Assembly: GCA_947476195.1 (NCBI GenBank)
Contig: CANJPT010000043.1
Location: 1-35,089 of the forward strand
Length of the DNA: 35,089 nt
Source: Lewinellaceae bacterium
Lineage (GTDB): Bacteria; Bacteroidota; Bacteroidia; Chitinophagales; Saprospiraceae
Reading direction: 5' to 3'
A model generated the notes under the pieces. That model was not told where the DNA came from, made no database searches, and was given only the letters and a program-made list of their open reading frames with translations. This document shows, piece by piece, positions 25,973 through 35,089 of this stretch. The position numbers and the translations under genes are program-made. The first letter of the stretch is position 1. The number at the start of each line of letters is the position of its first letter.

Positions 25973-26776
25973 CTAAAATCTGAAAATAGAGCGTTGAAAA
26001 TTGATAAAAAGTCCATCAGGTGATTGGACCACTTTTACTTGCTGTCGCACCGAATCATCTGCGCTTTCGTATGCACCAAGGATATGGGAAATCCATTGTT
26101 GATACAAATTTTGATCTCCTTTGAACTCCGCCTCAAGCCGTCGCGAGGTGTCAAAGATGTATTCAAAGAGAAATACGGGCTCTTTTGGTGTTATCCCGGC
26201 TTCAGATAACAACGACTTAAACTCCTCCTCTGAGCAAAAATGACGAATTCTTTGCATGGTGCCAAATCCGGCCAGTTCATCCTTTTTTTGAATAACGGTG
26301 GAGAAAAAATCACGCACACTACCACGCAAATACGGACGCCAGACGGTTAGTTTTCCATCAGGTTTTAACAAGGCCTTGGCCTTTTTTAAAACATCCACTT
26401 TTTTGTTCCAAGAAAATTCATGGAACACCATTTTAAGTAGAACGTGATCTAATTGCTCCTTGGACTGAAAATCCAAAAAGTCAACCTGAAAAAATCGAAC
26501 ATTTTGCTGCACAACCGCTTCGGGAAAATCAGTGGATATCCTGTCACGGCCCTTTTCAATTTGTGCCATGGAAGGCTCTAATAAATCGTAAAAGACCTGA
26601 CGTCCGTGGTTGCGTTTCATATACTCCAAAAATATTTCTCCATAACCACCCCCAACATCCAAAAGTCGTTCCCCTTCCTTTAATCGTAAGATGTCAAAAA
26701 AGATATCAAAATGAATGTGGCTGGTGGCATGTATATGCGCATATTCAACGGTACGCCTGTTGTAATCTTCTGTCAT
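25973..26776 (-). CDS. Class I SAM-dependent methyltransferase
   Basis: From ATG 26776 the product has 267 residues. RLLDVGGGYGEIF (about 37-49) is SAM-binding motif I; DLLEPSMAQIEKG supplies the acidic motif II residue, VDFLDF motif III, and LDHVLLKMVFHEFSW the motif IV region. LLKPDGKLTVWRPYLRG follows as in ordinary small-molecule or O-methyltransferases. The C-terminal part (about 165-267) is a helical cap. I cannot name the substrate. An earlier in-frame start would overlap the TonB receptor stop; ATG 26776 lies 13 bases after that stop, so the two genes are co-transcribed. The order receptor then methyltransferase could mean modification of an imported compound, but that is conjecture. 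Confidence 0.82.
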   Translation of the reverse strand: MTEDYNRRTVEYAHIHATSHIHFDIFFDILRLKEGERLLDVGGGYGEIFLEYMKRNHGRQVFYDLLEPSMAQIEKGRDRISTDFPEAVVQQNVRFFQVDFLDFQSKEQLDHVLLKMVFHEFSWNKKVDVLKKAKALLKPDGKLTVWRPYLRGSVRDFFSTVIQKKDELAGFGTMQRIRHFCSEEEFKSLLSEAGITPKEPVFLFEYIFDTSRRLEAEFKGDQNLYQQWISHILGAYESADDSVRQQVKVVQSPDGLFINFQRSIFRF

Positions 26777-26789
26777 TGTAGAAATTATT

Positions 26790-29594
26790 CTAAAGATCAA
26801 AGGTTAGTCTTGCCATCAGATAGCGCGACCGTTGTGGCACATAAGGCACATTACCTGAAATGTTTGAGTACGACCCAGATGCTGAACGTGGCCCTGGGTT
26901 ATAATACCTGGTGTCGGTTGGATCGAGAATATTGTCGTTTAATATGTTGTTGGCAATGAGTGCCAAACGTATCCAGGGCGCTTTTTTATGGGAAACTATA
27001 AATGCACCATTAAAAATCAAATAGGCCTTGACCACGTTGCCGGGCACCCCCAAATTGCCAATCTGGGTAGTACCTGGCCCAACAGGCCGGTCGCTGACGT
27101 AATTAGCACGAATGTCAATGCTGTTGTGAAGTCCTCCTAAGGAAAAACGAAAGGTAGCGCCTGCATTGGCGTGGTGCGAGGCAATATCACCGATTCGTAT
27201 AGGCTTAAAATCTTTGTTGATCCCATTTATTGTCAGAAGTGGATATATAAACGTATGGTTAATGTAGGCCTTAAATCGTCCATTGGAAGCATTGTATCGA
27301 AGTGTTGCCATCGTACCCAATACTTTGTAAGAGCCGATGTTTCGGTTTTTTGTAACCCCGTTGGAATCTGTAAAAGATGCCACCGCACCAGTGATGTAAC
27401 TTCCATAACCAGTTAACTCCCATTCAATAGTCCGCTTTGCCAATTTGCCTGACATCGAAAGATCAAAAAATTTAATTTTCTCTGTTCCCAAGTTTGGATT
27501 GGGCGTACGGCCACCTCCCGTGGAGAATTTTGTCCACTGAGACGCATTCTGGAGTCCCTTGGTATAGATAGCCTTTACCGTAAATTTAGGTGTGTTGTAA
27601 ATAAGTACGACACGGGGCGACAAATCATAGCCAAAGCCCCCATTCGCACGAATACGATCATAATCAAAACGAATACCTGATTTGAGTATCAATTTTTTCG
27701 GGATAATGGAAATACTACCTTGTGTATAGGCCCCAAGGTCTAATATAGAATAAAAGTTACTTCCCTGGTCCTGGTTCTTTACGGTTCCAAGTTCTTGGGC
27801 GTATGATATTTGACTTTGGTCAATTGGATTTTTGTAATTAAAATCAGTGTAGGTAAGGTAATCACCCTGCATGAGGCTACTTCTAAATTCCACTCCGGCG
27901 GTTAAGTCAAACCAGTCTCCGGTATAGAAAGCCCTGAAATCATTCCTAAACTGCTTGCCCTCGTAGTAGAAAAAGGTGTTGGTATAGCCAGGTCTAACAA
28001 ATGATGTGCCTGTATTGTTGATAATCAATGAGTCCGGGTTGAGTAAGTGCGCCAGGTGTAAACCACTTGAAGAGAGCCCGAATGGGAAAAAATTCACTCG
28101 ATCGGTAGCTTTATCCAGGCTGTGACTGATAAAAGTTGTCAAATTGGAAACAGAAATCCGCTCAAAATCCCGCTCATATTTGGCATAAAGGGTCGTATTC
28201 TTAGGAACCCATAAACTTCCATTTTTTGAGCCGGGGGAATAGATATCCTGATAGTAATTCAACCCTTCCTCATTGCGCCAGGAGCTGAAACCTAACAAAA
28301 AATTGTTGAAACTTAACTTGGCACTGACAAAGTAATCTTTAGTATGGTTGGAAAAACCGGCAGGCGCGCCATTGACGTTGCCGGTATAGAAATTTTTGTC
28401 GAGTTGCCGGGCGTATTCTACCCCGGCACTTGTCAACACAATACTGTCCACCCCGTTGTTTGCGTTGTGAAATATATTGTAGTAAGGGCTCGTTTGTGGA
28501 ATGTTGAAAGTCGTAATATACTCGCTGAGGGGTATTTTTTTCTTTACACCGTTTACATTGCTAATTGTAAAGTCACCCTTTAGATTCATCGCGGTGTACT
28601 TCAAACGGTCAATGTCGGAAGGCGCGTAATCGTAAAAATCAACAAAAGAAAGATCCTCTTCATCTGAGGAGAAATAACGCCCTGTAGCAGAAAATTTGAA
28701 CGACTCGGTGTTGAGGCCTATAGTTACATCTGCATCAGCTGTGCGAAAAGAGGCCCCACTGAGGTTGGCGGTTACATATACCGGATTAGGTTGTACATCT
28801 TCTTTTGGTTTCTTCTCAAGGGGCGTGTTTGGACGCTCTCCTGGCCCCAGGGTAATGATATTGATGGCTCCAACAAAAGACCGCGGACCATAAAAGGTTG
28901 AAGAGGGGCCATAAAGTACTTCCACCGCTTTGATGTTGGACAAAGGATACTGTCTCGAAATGTAGGCGATATTTGACCAGACATCGTTCTCTTCCACCCC
29001 ATCGATCATGACAAGTGTGCGTTCTGTATTTTCCTGGCGAAATCCCAACTGATATACATTGGCGTAGGTTGCTGAATATATCTTGCTAATGTCAAAACCC
29101 GGCAGGTCAGACAATAGATCTATAATATCGACATAACCCCGGCTAATAATCTCCTCTCGAGTAACAAGCACAACAGTTGCTGGAGCTGTTTGTATGTCTT
29201 CAGCATGTTTGGAAACTGAGTTTACTTTGACTACCAGGTTAGCAGCCAATTGCTGCCGGAACAACTGATCGAAGACGATATGGGGGTCGGCCTTAAATTC
29301 CGGACTATTTAGAATAATTAAATTAATATAAGACACTGCTAGGGGAATACTGTCTTCCGCAATAGCAATGAGTGACAGCAGCCGAAGTGCCTTATTCTTG
29401 TCGTTGAGCGTGGTAAAACCGTTGGTTTGGACGCATTTGATGATGGATGATTTGGCGATATCAAACCTTCCAATCTCATACTGTTCCATGGCCTGGTTGA
29501 TTTTATTGAAATCACACTGCGCTGAAAGATGGGATACCGAAAAAAAGATGAAAAACAAGATTTTTAATCCTGAAATGGTAAAAATACGCATCAT
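26790..29594 (-). CDS. TonB-dependent outer-membrane receptor with N-terminal helical extension
   Basis: The product has 934 residues from ATG 29594 and starts with a signal peptide (IFTISGLKILFFIFFSVSHLSAQ). Residues about 27-125 are helical and TPR-like (INQAMEQYEIGRFDIAKSS, LRLLSLIAIAEDS), as seen in some Bacteroidota receptors instead of the usual carboxypeptidase-like domain. The plug follows: IQTAPATVVLVTREEI, LLSDLPGFDIS, LVMIDGVEENDVW and VEVLYGPSSTFYGPRSFVGAINIIT. The rest is a 22-strand-type barrel ending ...RSRYLMARLTFDL. It would import a bound ligand using TonB-ExbB energy, but no TonB genes or SusD partner are nearby. The ligand is unknown. It sits 73 bases after the STAND-like gene and 13 before the methyltransferase, on the same strand. 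The GTG upstream at 29627 is a less likely start. Confidence 0.93.
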   Translation of the reverse strand: MMRIFTISGLKILFFIFFSVSHLSAQCDFNKINQAMEQYEIGRFDIAKSSIIKCVQTNGFTTLNDKNKALRLLSLIAIAEDSIPLAVSYINLIILNSPEFKADPHIVFDQLFRQQLAANLVVKVNSVSKHAEDIQTAPATVVLVTREEIISRGYVDIIDLLSDLPGFDISKIYSATYANVYQLGFRQENTERTLVMIDGVEENDVWSNIAYISRQYPLSNIKAVEVLYGPSSTFYGPRSFVGAINIITLGPGERPNTPLEKKPKEDVQPNPVYVTANLSGASFRTADADVTIGLNTESFKFSATGRYFSSDEEDLSFVDFYDYAPSDIDRLKYTAMNLKGDFTISNVNGVKKKIPLSEYITTFNIPQTSPYYNIFHNANNGVDSIVLTSAGVEYARQLDKNFYTGNVNGAPAGFSNHTKDYFVSAKLSFNNFLLGFSSWRNEEGLNYYQDIYSPGSKNGSLWVPKNTTLYAKYERDFERISVSNLTTFISHSLDKATDRVNFFPFGLSSSGLHLAHLLNPDSLIINNTGTSFVRPGYTNTFFYYEGKQFRNDFRAFYTGDWFDLTAGVEFRSSLMQGDYLTYTDFNYKNPIDQSQISYAQELGTVKNQDQGSNFYSILDLGAYTQGSISIIPKKLILKSGIRFDYDRIRANGGFGYDLSPRVVLIYNTPKFTVKAIYTKGLQNASQWTKFSTGGGRTPNPNLGTEKIKFFDLSMSGKLAKRTIEWELTGYGSYITGAVASFTDSNGVTKNRNIGSYKVLGTMATLRYNASNGRFKAYINHTFIYPLLTINGINKDFKPIRIGDIASHHANAGATFRFSLGGLHNSIDIRANYVSDRPVGPGTTQIGNLGVPGNVVKAYLIFNGAFIVSHKKAPWIRLALIANNILNDNILDPTDTRYYNPGPRSASGSYSNISGNVPYVPQRSRYLMARLTFDL

Positions 29595-29667
29595 ATGTAA
29601 TTTGTTGTAATGTACGTTAAGGGCCACAAAGGCGTTTTGTTTCGTTGAAATTTAAAGAATAGAAGGC

Positions 29668-32586
29668 CTAATTTTCATTTTGCAGTATTTTCTCCACGCG
29701 ACTGAAAATATCCTGAGGTTTGAACTGCCAGATGCGAAGGGTCATATCCTTGCTACATGTAAGGAGCGTTCCATTGATTGGTTGAACAGCCATATCCGTT
29801 ACCCACCCCTGGTGGAAATCAAAATCGATGGTACTCTCCTGTTCAAACTTTCCGGCTGAATCCGGTATAACATAATACACGTTTACCCGTTGATCATAGC
29901 CACTGGTAACGATCAATAGGTGATCGTTTATGGATTCCAGGTGACAGCCGCTGACACTAGACAAGTGAATTTTTCTGGTGAATTTGATTTCACCATTGGA
30001 TGCATCTATCAGAATGCCATTCCCTTTTAGATCTCCAGCCATTAGGTATTCCTTGCCCTGAAAAGTAGCAACGTCCATGCTGGTAACAAATTGATTTGTT
30101 GTACAGATGCTTTTCTGGGTCTCATCTAAATGGCCATTCCGAACTAGAATTGAAAAAATAGACCGGCCTAAGGAAAAGAATAAATGACTTGATGAAACGC
30201 TATAGATCATTTCACTGGGTACTTCCTTAGTCGAGACTGTTTTTTTGGACATTTCAGACGTTTCAGCCAAGCCATTGACGAGCACAATTTCGTGACCCGA
30301 TACAAGGGCGATAATCTGCCGCTCTGGATCAAGGAGGGAGATGCAGCGAATAGGCTGATCAGAAACTAAGCGCTTTAGTATCAACTCCCCGGTCTTGGCG
30401 TCAAAAGTGAGCAATTCTCCGCTGGTGGTACCCACAAGCAATTGCCCGGTACCGGAAAAGCACATAGATTGGAACTTTTGACCAGTAATTTTTATTTCAC
30501 TAATTTTTTCGAAACCATTTTGGAAAATGGTGATGAGTCCACCAATCGAACAGGTAGCAGTCAAACCTCCGTTGGGGGAAACTGCAATGTTTCGCAGGGG
30601 GTGGTTCAACTGTTGTGTATATTGTTCTGGTTGTTGAGCATTTACGCCATAGATCAGCGATTTTAAGATGTCGTGCTCATAAATGCTGCCACCATTGGCG
30701 AGGTTGGTGGTGTAGGCTGTTCGGGCGAGTTTCAAACCAGTAATAGCCTGGTTGTTTTTGTAATATTGAAATGCGGAGAGTGCATTTGCCCTGGATTCCT
30801 GTTGGATGCGAAGTTTTTCAGCATTTTTGAAATTTTCATTGGCGCGCACGAGCGCTTTTTGTTCTTCTGATCGGGCAGAAATTGCGTTTTGTCGTTCAAA
30901 TTCAGCCTGGTCCTTTGCAGAAATAGCGATGGCCCGATCGCGTACGGCGTCTTCCTTTGCCATTTGTTCGGCATTTCTGGCAGAGACAGCCTTTAATCGT
31001 TCCTGGTCAGCGATTTCCTTGGCCCAAAGGGCTTCCTTACGTTGAGATTCTGCGCGAACTTTTGCTTCTTGCTCAGCATTTCGGGCCAACAGCGCTTTTT
31101 GACGCTCTTGATCGGCGAGTACTCTGGCTTCGACGGCTATCTGGCGCTCGGTTTCTGCGGTTGTTTTTGCATCAATCGCTTTATTTCGCTCAACACCTGC
31201 GAAAACAGCTGCCAGCGAAGAAATGATGAAAGCAACCCCGATAACAAAAGCAATGCCACGGGTAATCTTCAAAAGTTGTTTGCTACGTCTTTGTTTGGCC
31301 ACGAGATAGGCCTGTCTTTGTTTGGAAGACGCCTCGATGTACGCCAGTGTCAGTTCAAATTCAGGTGCATAGGGAGTAGCCCAGGCCAAGGTTGGATCAG
31401 CCTGTTCAAGCCACAATAGGGCAGCATCCAAGTTGATCCCTGTCAGTAGTTCAGCTTCGCCATTGCTGTACAACACGGCCTGTTTTTTGGTGCGCAGGTA
31501 CATATTAATATGTTCCTGTTCTTCCAGAACCCATTGCTTCATCTCCTCCCAGTGGGTGAGCATCACCCTGGAAGCCAATTCATATCGTCCATTTTTCTGG
31601 CGAAAAAACTGAAATTCCGGCAGTTCAGTCACTTGAAGTATGTCTGATACTTGTTTTTCTGAAAAATTGGTTCTGGCGGATATTTCTTCTGTTGATAATG
31701 GGATGGAGCAAAATAAGCCATGCTCATCCTGTTTTAAAAAACATTGGAAAAAGCGTTTCAACTTCAGGGCGTTTATGTTGGCCGAAAGTTGTGAAACCAA
31801 TCGATCTCCCTGTACCTGTAGTACCCTGGAAAACCCGCCAACCTGCTCGTAGTGCTCCGGCAATACGACCCTTTCTTTGGATGATTTTTCCGTAAGCAGT
31901 AAATCAACTTGATGTATACACGCTGCCACAAGGGGAAGCGGCATATTGGTTTCCTGTAAAGTTTCAGATATTAAGGCCCTACATGCCGGACTCAAAATCA
32001 TCTTACGAGATGCACATTCCTCTTCAACAAAATACAAAACACCCTCCCAACCAGCATGGGGTATAAATTGGCTGGAGCGATTTAAGAGCGGTGCCAATGA
32101 CGCAAGATTATTGGTTATTTCAAGTTGATTGAAATAGAACAAACACAATACTCCATTGGATACCAGTTGATCAATATAGGATAGTTCTGTAGATATTTCA
32201 GCAGAAGACAGCCCTTGAAAAAACACCGAACAGCCTCCAAAGGAAAGGGCCACTCTGTTGCCTTTAGGCGAGGGTTTTTTTTTGAGGGAAGCAATGTCTA
32301 CACCATCATGCCTGACTAATGACTTTTCTATACTTTCACTGAGCGGAATATTAAAAACCGTTAGGGCATGATTCGCATTCAATTCTCTTTCAACATCCAG
32401 CAAAAGATTATTGCAATATATCGAATCCAACTCCAACTCCTGGGTTCCAAAAAGAAATAACAGGCCATTTTGAAGTAGGTGATTTGAGGCTGTGCGGATT
32501 GTTTCAGCAGAGACTTTTTGGAATAAATTTGAGGTAAAATGAACCCTAGAAATTCCGGAGACTTTGTGCGACGATTCGGATATCAC
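29668..32586 (-). CDS. STAND-like WD40 membrane protein with degenerate NTPase motifs
   Basis: The 972-residue frame opens with GTG 32586 (an in-frame TAA lies upstream). Residues 1-430 follow the nSTAND1 layout: LLFLFGTQELELDS (about 42-55) sits where Walker A should be but lacks GxxxxGK(S/T); VLCLFYFNQLE (146-156) sits where the Walker B hhhhDQFEE should be, with Asp replaced by Asn; MPLPLVAACIHQVDLLL, HYEQVGGF and YELASRVMLTHWEEMKQWV (about 335-353) match the lid and winged-helix part. A transmembrane helix spans about 443-463. A repetitive coiled coil with AEQxAKxxAxxxRxxAxxAK-type units follows (about 466-610), then ALSAFQYYKNNQAITGLKLA and a beta-propeller of WD40 type (about 650-965, last blade WVTDMAV...MTLRIWQF). 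ATP hydrolysis is unlikely; a membrane scaffold or ligand sensor is more plausible. It is first in the run that continues with the TonB receptor. Confidence 0.78.
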   Translation of the reverse strand: MISESSHKVSGISRVHFTSNLFQKVSAETIRTASNHLLQNGLLFLFGTQELELDSIYCNNLLLDVERELNANHALTVFNIPLSESIEKSLVRHDGVDIASLKKKPSPKGNRVALSFGGCSVFFQGLSSAEISTELSYIDQLVSNGVLCLFYFNQLEITNNLASLAPLLNRSSQFIPHAGWEGVLYFVEEECASRKMILSPACRALISETLQETNMPLPLVAACIHQVDLLLTEKSSKERVVLPEHYEQVGGFSRVLQVQGDRLVSQLSANINALKLKRFFQCFLKQDEHGLFCSIPLSTEEISARTNFSEKQVSDILQVTELPEFQFFRQKNGRYELASRVMLTHWEEMKQWVLEEQEHINMYLRTKKQAVLYSNGEAELLTGINLDAALLWLEQADPTLAWATPYAPEFELTLAYIEASSKQRQAYLVAKQRRSKQLLKITRGIAFVIGVAFIISSLAAVFAGVERNKAIDAKTTAETERQIAVEARVLADQERQKALLARNAEQEAKVRAESQRKEALWAKEIADQERLKAVSARNAEQMAKEDAVRDRAIAISAKDQAEFERQNAISARSEEQKALVRANENFKNAEKLRIQQESRANALSAFQYYKNNQAITGLKLARTAYTTNLANGGSIYEHDILKSLIYGVNAQQPEQYTQQLNHPLRNIAVSPNGGLTATCSIGGLITIFQNGFEKISEIKITGQKFQSMCFSGTGQLLVGTTSGELLTFDAKTGELILKRLVSDQPIRCISLLDPERQIIALVSGHEIVLVNGLAETSEMSKKTVSTKEVPSEMIYSVSSSHLFFSLGRSIFSILVRNGHLDETQKSICTTNQFVTSMDVATFQGKEYLMAGDLKGNGILIDASNGEIKFTRKIHLSSVSGCHLESINDHLLIVTSGYDQRVNVYYVIPDSAGKFEQESTIDFDFHQGWVTDMAVQPINGTLLTCSKDMTLRIWQFKPQDIFSRVEKILQNEN

Positions 32587-32818
32587 GATGAGATCTCTTA
32601 TATATTAAAAATATGTATTGTCAAATACGAAGTTATTGAAAATTATGCCATTTGACATAATTATGCAAATAAATGATTTTTAAGCTTTTATAATTCAAAT
32701 TTATTGTCAATGTCAAAATTTTCAGTAGTCTGGTCAAATACAATACTGGCTGTAAATATAAGGTAAATAATAAAGTTGTTTTAATTATTAAATTTATGGG
32801 ATAATATGGTATAATAAT

Positions 32819-35089
32819 TTAATCCAACTTGGCAAGCATTTCTGATTTATTCAAAACATCCTGTGCAAAGCTCGTTCCTGTTAAATCAGATGATCTTGAC
32901 ATCAAGAGTTGCTCCAGATTGCCGAAAGTTTCTCTGATTTCATTCAATTCATTTCGAGCATTTATTGCACGTGCTTCCAGGATGTCAAACGTTGTAAGTT
33001 CATTGCGCTTGGCAACCAATTTAGCCTCAACTTCTTTTTTGGTAATGGTGCTGCCAAACATGCTGCCCATTATTCCACTTGTATCATTTATTCGGTCTTT
33101 CCCATCATCCTTCATTTTTCCAAGTGTTTGCGTCAATTTGAAAATTTCCTGTTGGACGGGGTCTCGCATGGTACTCAACTCCTGCTCAGCTACATTTTTA
33201 GCCAGCTCTACATCTCGGATACTATCCATGAAACTCTGAGCAACCTTTTGTTTAATCAGATTAAACTCTTGTTCTTTGGCAATGCCATTTCGACCCAAAA
33301 AGGCTTTTATTTCAGCACTATTTCCATTGTTGCCAAGCAATTCCTGGGCTTTTGCTAAGGCATTGAAAGCCGTACCGCTAGCTTTTGTCTGTGATCGGAT
33401 CGCACCACTTTTAGCAGGGTCTGGTACAGCGTCTTTGTTGCCGGAAAAAATACCAGAGGCGCTTTTTTTAGTTGTTTTGCCATTCGCTAACGATAATTCT
33501 CCGCTCATGTCGGTATGGCCGATATGCCATTCTTTGAATACCATTTCATAAAGTGTTGTCCCAAAGAAATAAAGCGCCCGTGCTTCAACACCACCCTTTA
33601 GAAGTGCTCGTAAATCAGCCTCAATCTCATAAGTAGCTTTTGATTGCGCCATGCTGAGCCCAAAATTATCTTCATTCATTACAATTTCTGTTGATAAATC
33701 AACAGTTCCTTTCGCACTAGCCTCCGCTTCTGCAGCCAGATAAATCCCCACATAAACCAAGACTCGGCTACCAATCCCTGCTGAAGCCTTTACGCCAAAA
33801 GCAATTTTGCCGGCAAGACTTGGGCTTCCCGTTAATTGCCATATACCAGGGTTACTTTCATCATAACGAACTTCACCCTCTATTCCTGCCGAAACAGAGC
33901 CATTTGCATAAATTCCAATGCCTGCTTCAGCTGGAATACCTGCAGGAATCAAGGAGAAAATAAAATCTAGGCTAAATGGCCATAGTCCAGGAATATTGCC
34001 AGGTATTTCAGGTGACTTTCCACTCAGATTCAATATAGCAGACATGATCTGCAATTGATTTTTTTTGCGCTCGTAGCGCATTGTAAGGTCTCCTTGCGCA
34101 CTAAAAGCATCTCCAATCGAAAGTGATGCTTGTGCATCCCTAAATTCTATATTGTAATTTCCTGCACTTCCATATAGCAATAAATTAGGAAGTGTTGCGG
34201 ACAATCCTCGGCCTAATTCAAATTTCTTACCCAAACCTACTTCTATTTTTGCCCAATCAATTAGCCCATTACCGATCACTATTTTACTTCCTCTAACAGA
34301 AAAACCATTTAAAAAACCAGGTACATTTCCCACCATAGTTATGGTGGGGGCTTCCAAAGTCATTTCGCCATCACTATAGCCTAAATTGGATTCCTCAATA
34401 TGCATGAAGCCAAAAAGGTCTGCATTTATACTTCCATTGGTAAGTTCAAAGGTCCAAGTACCAGCATTGGAATTTTGTGCAGCTTTGATTGCTCCAGAGG
34501 CTTCAATATTTCCTAATCCCGGGACTTTTGGACTAAAACTGACCTCGCCTGACAATTCTTTTGCATAATTTCCAGAAGCACCCAGAATATGACCAGAAAG
34601 GTTGGATATGGTTGCAATGTTTTCAAAACCTATTGTTGTATCGGACCTCAAGGTCGCCTCCTTCCAATCCACCCCAGTTTGATTAATGGCTACATCTTTT
34701 ACTTCTCCGGATACGTTTCCAACTGGGCCAAGGTTTGCCTCGAGGGATGCTGCGGTTGCAGTTAGTCCGGCAGTTTCTGAGTAGTTGACGCCGGTAACGT
34801 TAATCTCGAGGATCTTTGCAATCTTGCCATTGACTGCGCCATTCGTCAATTCGGTCGTTATTGGGGTACCTGAACCTGTGTTGGCCATGTGCACATTCCC
34901 GGATGCCTTTAAGCCAGGTAGATCGATAGCCAAAATGCCATTCAGGTCCATTGCATTTGCTCCGGTGCTTCCTTGTACGGTGCCTGTTACTTGAGTGGCA
35001 CTTATCGGTCCAGCGGTAAGTTTGTCGGCATTCAGAGTCGCTTCCTTCCAATCCACGCCCGTTTGATTAATTGATACTTCTGTTGCTTC
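32819..35089 (-). CDS. Large repeat-rich protein, C-terminal part only (5' end outside window)
   Basis: The frame is open to the right edge and extends beyond it; at least 756 residues are seen, ending ...LNKSEMLAKLD. The first 260 residues contain beta-rich repeats of about 120 residues: the block INQTGVDWKEATL occurs twice (at the edge and about 122 residues later), with related half-units such as INVTGVNYSETAGLTA between. Each repeat has Gly/Ala/Ser/Asn-rich strands with LTNG(A/S) turns. A different beta-rich segment with hydrophobic glycine-rich stretches follows (GLWPFSLDFIFSLIPAGIPAEAGIGIY), and the last 220 residues are charged and helical (likely coiled coil, ARNELNEIRETFGNLEQLL). No export signal can be judged. 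I recognise no family; large surface or secreted proteins and contractile-injection-system-associated proteins can look like this, but no evidence for either lies in the window. Confidence 0.75.
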   Translation of the reverse strand, partial: EATEVSINQTGVDWKEATLNADKLTAGPISATQVTGTVQGSTGANAMDLNGILAIDLPGLKASGNVHMANTGSGTPITTELTNGAVNGKIAKILEINVTGVNYSETAGLTATAASLEANLGPVGNVSGEVKDVAINQTGVDWKEATLRSDTTIGFENIATISNLSGHILGASGNYAKELSGEVSFSPKVPGLGNIEASGAIKAAQNSNAGTWTFELTNGSINADLFGFMHIEESNLGYSDGEMTLEAPTITMVGNVPGFLNGFSVRGSKIVIGNGLIDWAKIEVGLGKKFELGRGLSATLPNLLLYGSAGNYNIEFRDAQASLSIGDAFSAQGDLTMRYERKKNQLQIMSAILNLSGKSPEIPGNIPGLWPFSLDFIFSLIPAGIPAEAGIGIYANGSVSAGIEGEVRYDESNPGIWQLTGSPSLAGKIAFGVKASAGIGSRVLVYVGIYLAAEAEASAKGTVDLSTEIVMNEDNFGLSMAQSKATYEIEADLRALLKGGVEARALYFFGTTLYEMVFKEWHIGHTDMSGELSLANGKTTKKSASGIFSGNKDAVPDPAKSGAIRSQTKASGTAFNALAKAQELLGNNGNSAEIKAFLGRNGIAKEQEFNLIKQKVAQSFMDSIRDVELAKNVAEQELSTMRDPVQQEIFKLTQTLGKMKDDGKDRINDTSGIMGSMFGSTITKKEVEAKLVAKRNELTTFDILEARAINARNELNEIRETFGNLEQLLMSRSSDLTGTSFAQDVLNKSEMLAKLD

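Noticed and set aside
32587-32818. AT-rich spacer with AATTATGC repeated at 32641 and 32659 and an imperfect ATTTG/CAAAT dyad
   Set aside because: The dyad is off-centre and such patterns are expected in DNA this AT-rich; no exact TAnnTTTG element was found.
1-35089. CRISPR arrays, transposases, integrases, rRNA
   Set aside because: I found no regularly spaced direct repeats with spacers, and no transposase, integrase or rRNA sequence.

Overview
The window reads as chromosomal DNA of a Bacteroidota bacterium, probably of the Saprospiria/Chitinophagia type. Evidence: Bacteroidota-style lipoprotein and outer-membrane genes, a THUMP-like methyltransferase, DUF4407, a TonB-dependent receptor with a helical N-terminal extension, and a TAnnTTTG-type -7 promoter element. 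No taxon can be fixed without a search. Almost every gene is on the minus strand; the one clear plus-strand gene is a pentapeptide-repeat membrane protein (15481-16752).

Layout, left to right. (1) 1-5171: a defence-type island, visibly more GC-rich than the rest. It holds an Eco57I-type adenine methyltransferase running off the left edge and, just upstream, a PLD-nuclease/SNF2-helicase gene interrupted by two in-frame stop codons without any frameshift. (2) 5258-9518: a YgiD-type extradiol dioxygenase, two tandem paralogous envelope proteins, a rotted fragment of a di-haem cytochrome c peroxidase, and its intact paralogue. (3) 9710-15226: housekeeping genes, namely clpP with a strong terminator, tig, tRNA-Leu(UAG), an OmpA-domain protein and a THUMP-like methyltransferase. 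The spacers around the tRNA and after the OmpA gene hold several palindromic or inverted-repeat elements. (4) 15481-17751: the pentapeptide protein and a convergent lipoprotein with a DUF6973-like histidine pattern. (5) 17838-32586: a long minus-strand run. In transcription order it encodes a STAND/WD40-type membrane protein whose NTPase motifs look dead, a TonB-dependent receptor, a SAM methyltransferase, then a tightly coupled set: an NTT-like (Npt1/Npt2) transporter with a helical-repeat tail, a degenerate-PLD/Ig-like protein, DUF4407, a secreted beta-rich protein and a GH18-like lipoprotein with three C-terminal membrane helices. (6) 32819-35089: the C-terminal part of a large repeat protein running off the right edge.

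Best candidate for an undescribed system: the coupled operon 17838-25789. Its overlapping or near-abutting genes would place parts in the cytoplasm, inner membrane and periplasm, and I do not recognise it as a named system. The pseudo-STAND/WD40 gene, the TonB receptor and the methyltransferase upstream may belong to it, although a weak terminator may lie between the two blocks. The second notable point is the interrupted defence gene: two different stop codons in an otherwise clean frame, next to a methyltransferase that is intact as far as it can be read. All functional statements are from reading the sequence; no searches were run.
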